From assembly GCF_001282725.1 (NCBI RefSeq), contig NZ_LN876586.1, forward strand, positions 2,023-66,022: 64,000 nt of DNA, written 5' to 3'. Each line of letters starts with the position of its first letter. Position 1 is the stretch's first letter. Positions 63,538 through 64,000 of the stretch are shown here, piece after piece. A program made the position numbers and the translations under genes. Origin of the DNA: Inediibacterium massiliense. GTDB lineage: Bacteria; Bacillota; Clostridia; Peptostreptococcales; Thermotaleaceae. The notes under the pieces are model-generated. The model was not told the origin of the DNA and searched no databases. It saw only the letters and a program-made list of their open reading frames with translations.

Positions 63538-64000
63538 ATGGAAAATAAGAAAAAAGTAATTGTGACAGAAAGAGTAGATGAAGAAGGAATCAAGCTATTA
63601 CAAAAGCATCTAGATGTAGATGTTTGTTTAAATATAACTAGAGAAGAACTATTAAAGAGAATTCATGAATATGATGCTCTTTTAGTAAGAAGTGTTACAA
63701 AAGTAGATGAAGAGCTTTTGTCTTTTGGTGAGAAGTTAAAAGTAGTAGGAAGAGCAGGAAATGGTACAGATAATATAGATATACCTGCTGCAACAAAGAG
63801 GGGAATTGTTGTTGCCAATACACCAGATAGTAATACGATGTCTGCAGGAGAATTAGCCATAGGACTTTTATTGGCTCAATCTAGAAATATCCCTCAAGCC
63901 AATGCATATATAAAATCAGGAAAATGGGCTAGAAATCCTTTTAAGGGAGTTGAGCTTTATAATAAAACTCTTGGGATTGTAGGTCTTGGAAGGATAGGAT
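63538..64000 (+). CDS. serA: D-3-phosphoglycerate dehydrogenase SerA, 5' part
   Basis: The first 154 codons; the gene runs off the window. It oxidises 3-phosphoglycerate to 3-phosphohydroxypyruvate, the first step of serine synthesis. The substrate-domain segments LLVRSVTKVDEELL, GRAGNGTDNID and the AGELAIGLLLAQSRN stretch are typical, and the NAD-binding GLGRIG begins at the very end. GGAGGA precedes the ATG by seven bases. Control by a Ser T-box agrees with the function. Confidence 0.95.
   Translation, partial: MENKKKVIVTERVDEEGIKLLQKHLDVDVCLNITREELLKRIHEYDALLVRSVTKVDEELLSFGEKLKVVGRAGNGTDNIDIPAATKRGIVVANTPDSNTMSAGELAIGLLLAQSRNIPQANAYIKSGKWARNPFKGVELYNKTLGIVGLGRIG

Overview
The window is AT-rich, densely packed DNA from a low-GC Gram-positive anaerobe of the class Clostridia. 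I infer this from the strong AAGGAGG-type ribosome binding sites, the sigma-A promoters (TTGACA/TTTACA, 17 bp, TATAAT), the T-box, PyrR, GlpP, THF and c-di-AMP leaders, and the protein families present (DUF1667/BFD-type glycerol-3-phosphate oxidoreductases, HutP, UPF0182, NiaR, DUF4358). I cannot name the genus from sequence alone. No rRNA, tRNA or CRISPR array was seen.

Layout. 0-6.4 kb: glycerol catabolism (glpP, glpF, glpK and a three-gene flavoprotein/iron-sulfur set), with three near-identical promoters and two GlpP-type hairpin leaders. 6.5-10.5 kb: an envelope polymer O-acetylation cluster (SGNH hydrolase, DUF4358 lipoprotein, MBOAT, DHHW protein). 10.5-16.3 kb: CGGC protein, GntR regulator, Orn/Lys/Arg-type decarboxylase, a group II intron nested in a small mobile element, and a YmfI-like reductase. 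16.4-23.3 kb: chemoreceptor, then a MarR regulator divergent from a heterodimeric ABC exporter. 23.5-28.6 kb: NiaR and nadABC followed by an orphan PTS-type EIIC. 28.6-34 kb: UPF0182 protein, site-2 protease, THF riboswitch with folT, rhomboid protease. 34.4-42 kb: an accessory stretch with a small protein, a truncated phosphoglycerate mutase and three extracytoplasmic repeat proteins (stalk domain, WG repeat, NHL repeat), each separated from the next by a copy of a TCAGGGACGG-ended repeat. 42-48.4 kb: serS with a Ser T-box, EamA transporter, tartrate/malate dehydrogenase-like enzyme, HutP homologue, antiporter. 49-51.6 kb: a TrpXYZ-like ABC importer with a leader rich in TAG triplets. 51.7-58.6 kb: S1 protein, c-di-AMP riboswitch with ktrB, PyrR leader with carAB. 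58.8-62.9 kb: a two-component system plus ABC exporter of visibly different codon use, preceded by a decayed helix-turn-helix gene. 63.1 kb to the end: Ser T-box with serA, cut by the window edge.

The strongest structural discovery is a family of about 203-206 bp elements (five copies, one internally deleted) with imperfect terminal inverted repeats. They are flanked by direct repeats of 12-25 bp, and three of them sit directly behind stop codons inside transcription terminators, so that the terminator sequence is duplicated. One copy carries the group II intron. A second repeat family (perfect 14-bp terminal inverted repeats in the best copy) punctuates the surface-protein region. A third, about 65-bp palindromic element occurs once on each side of that region in opposite orientation. 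Other notable points are a CTG-initiated transporter ATPase, the TAG-triplet leader, and the orphan EIIC in the NAD operon.

All assignments come from reading the sequence. No database search was run.
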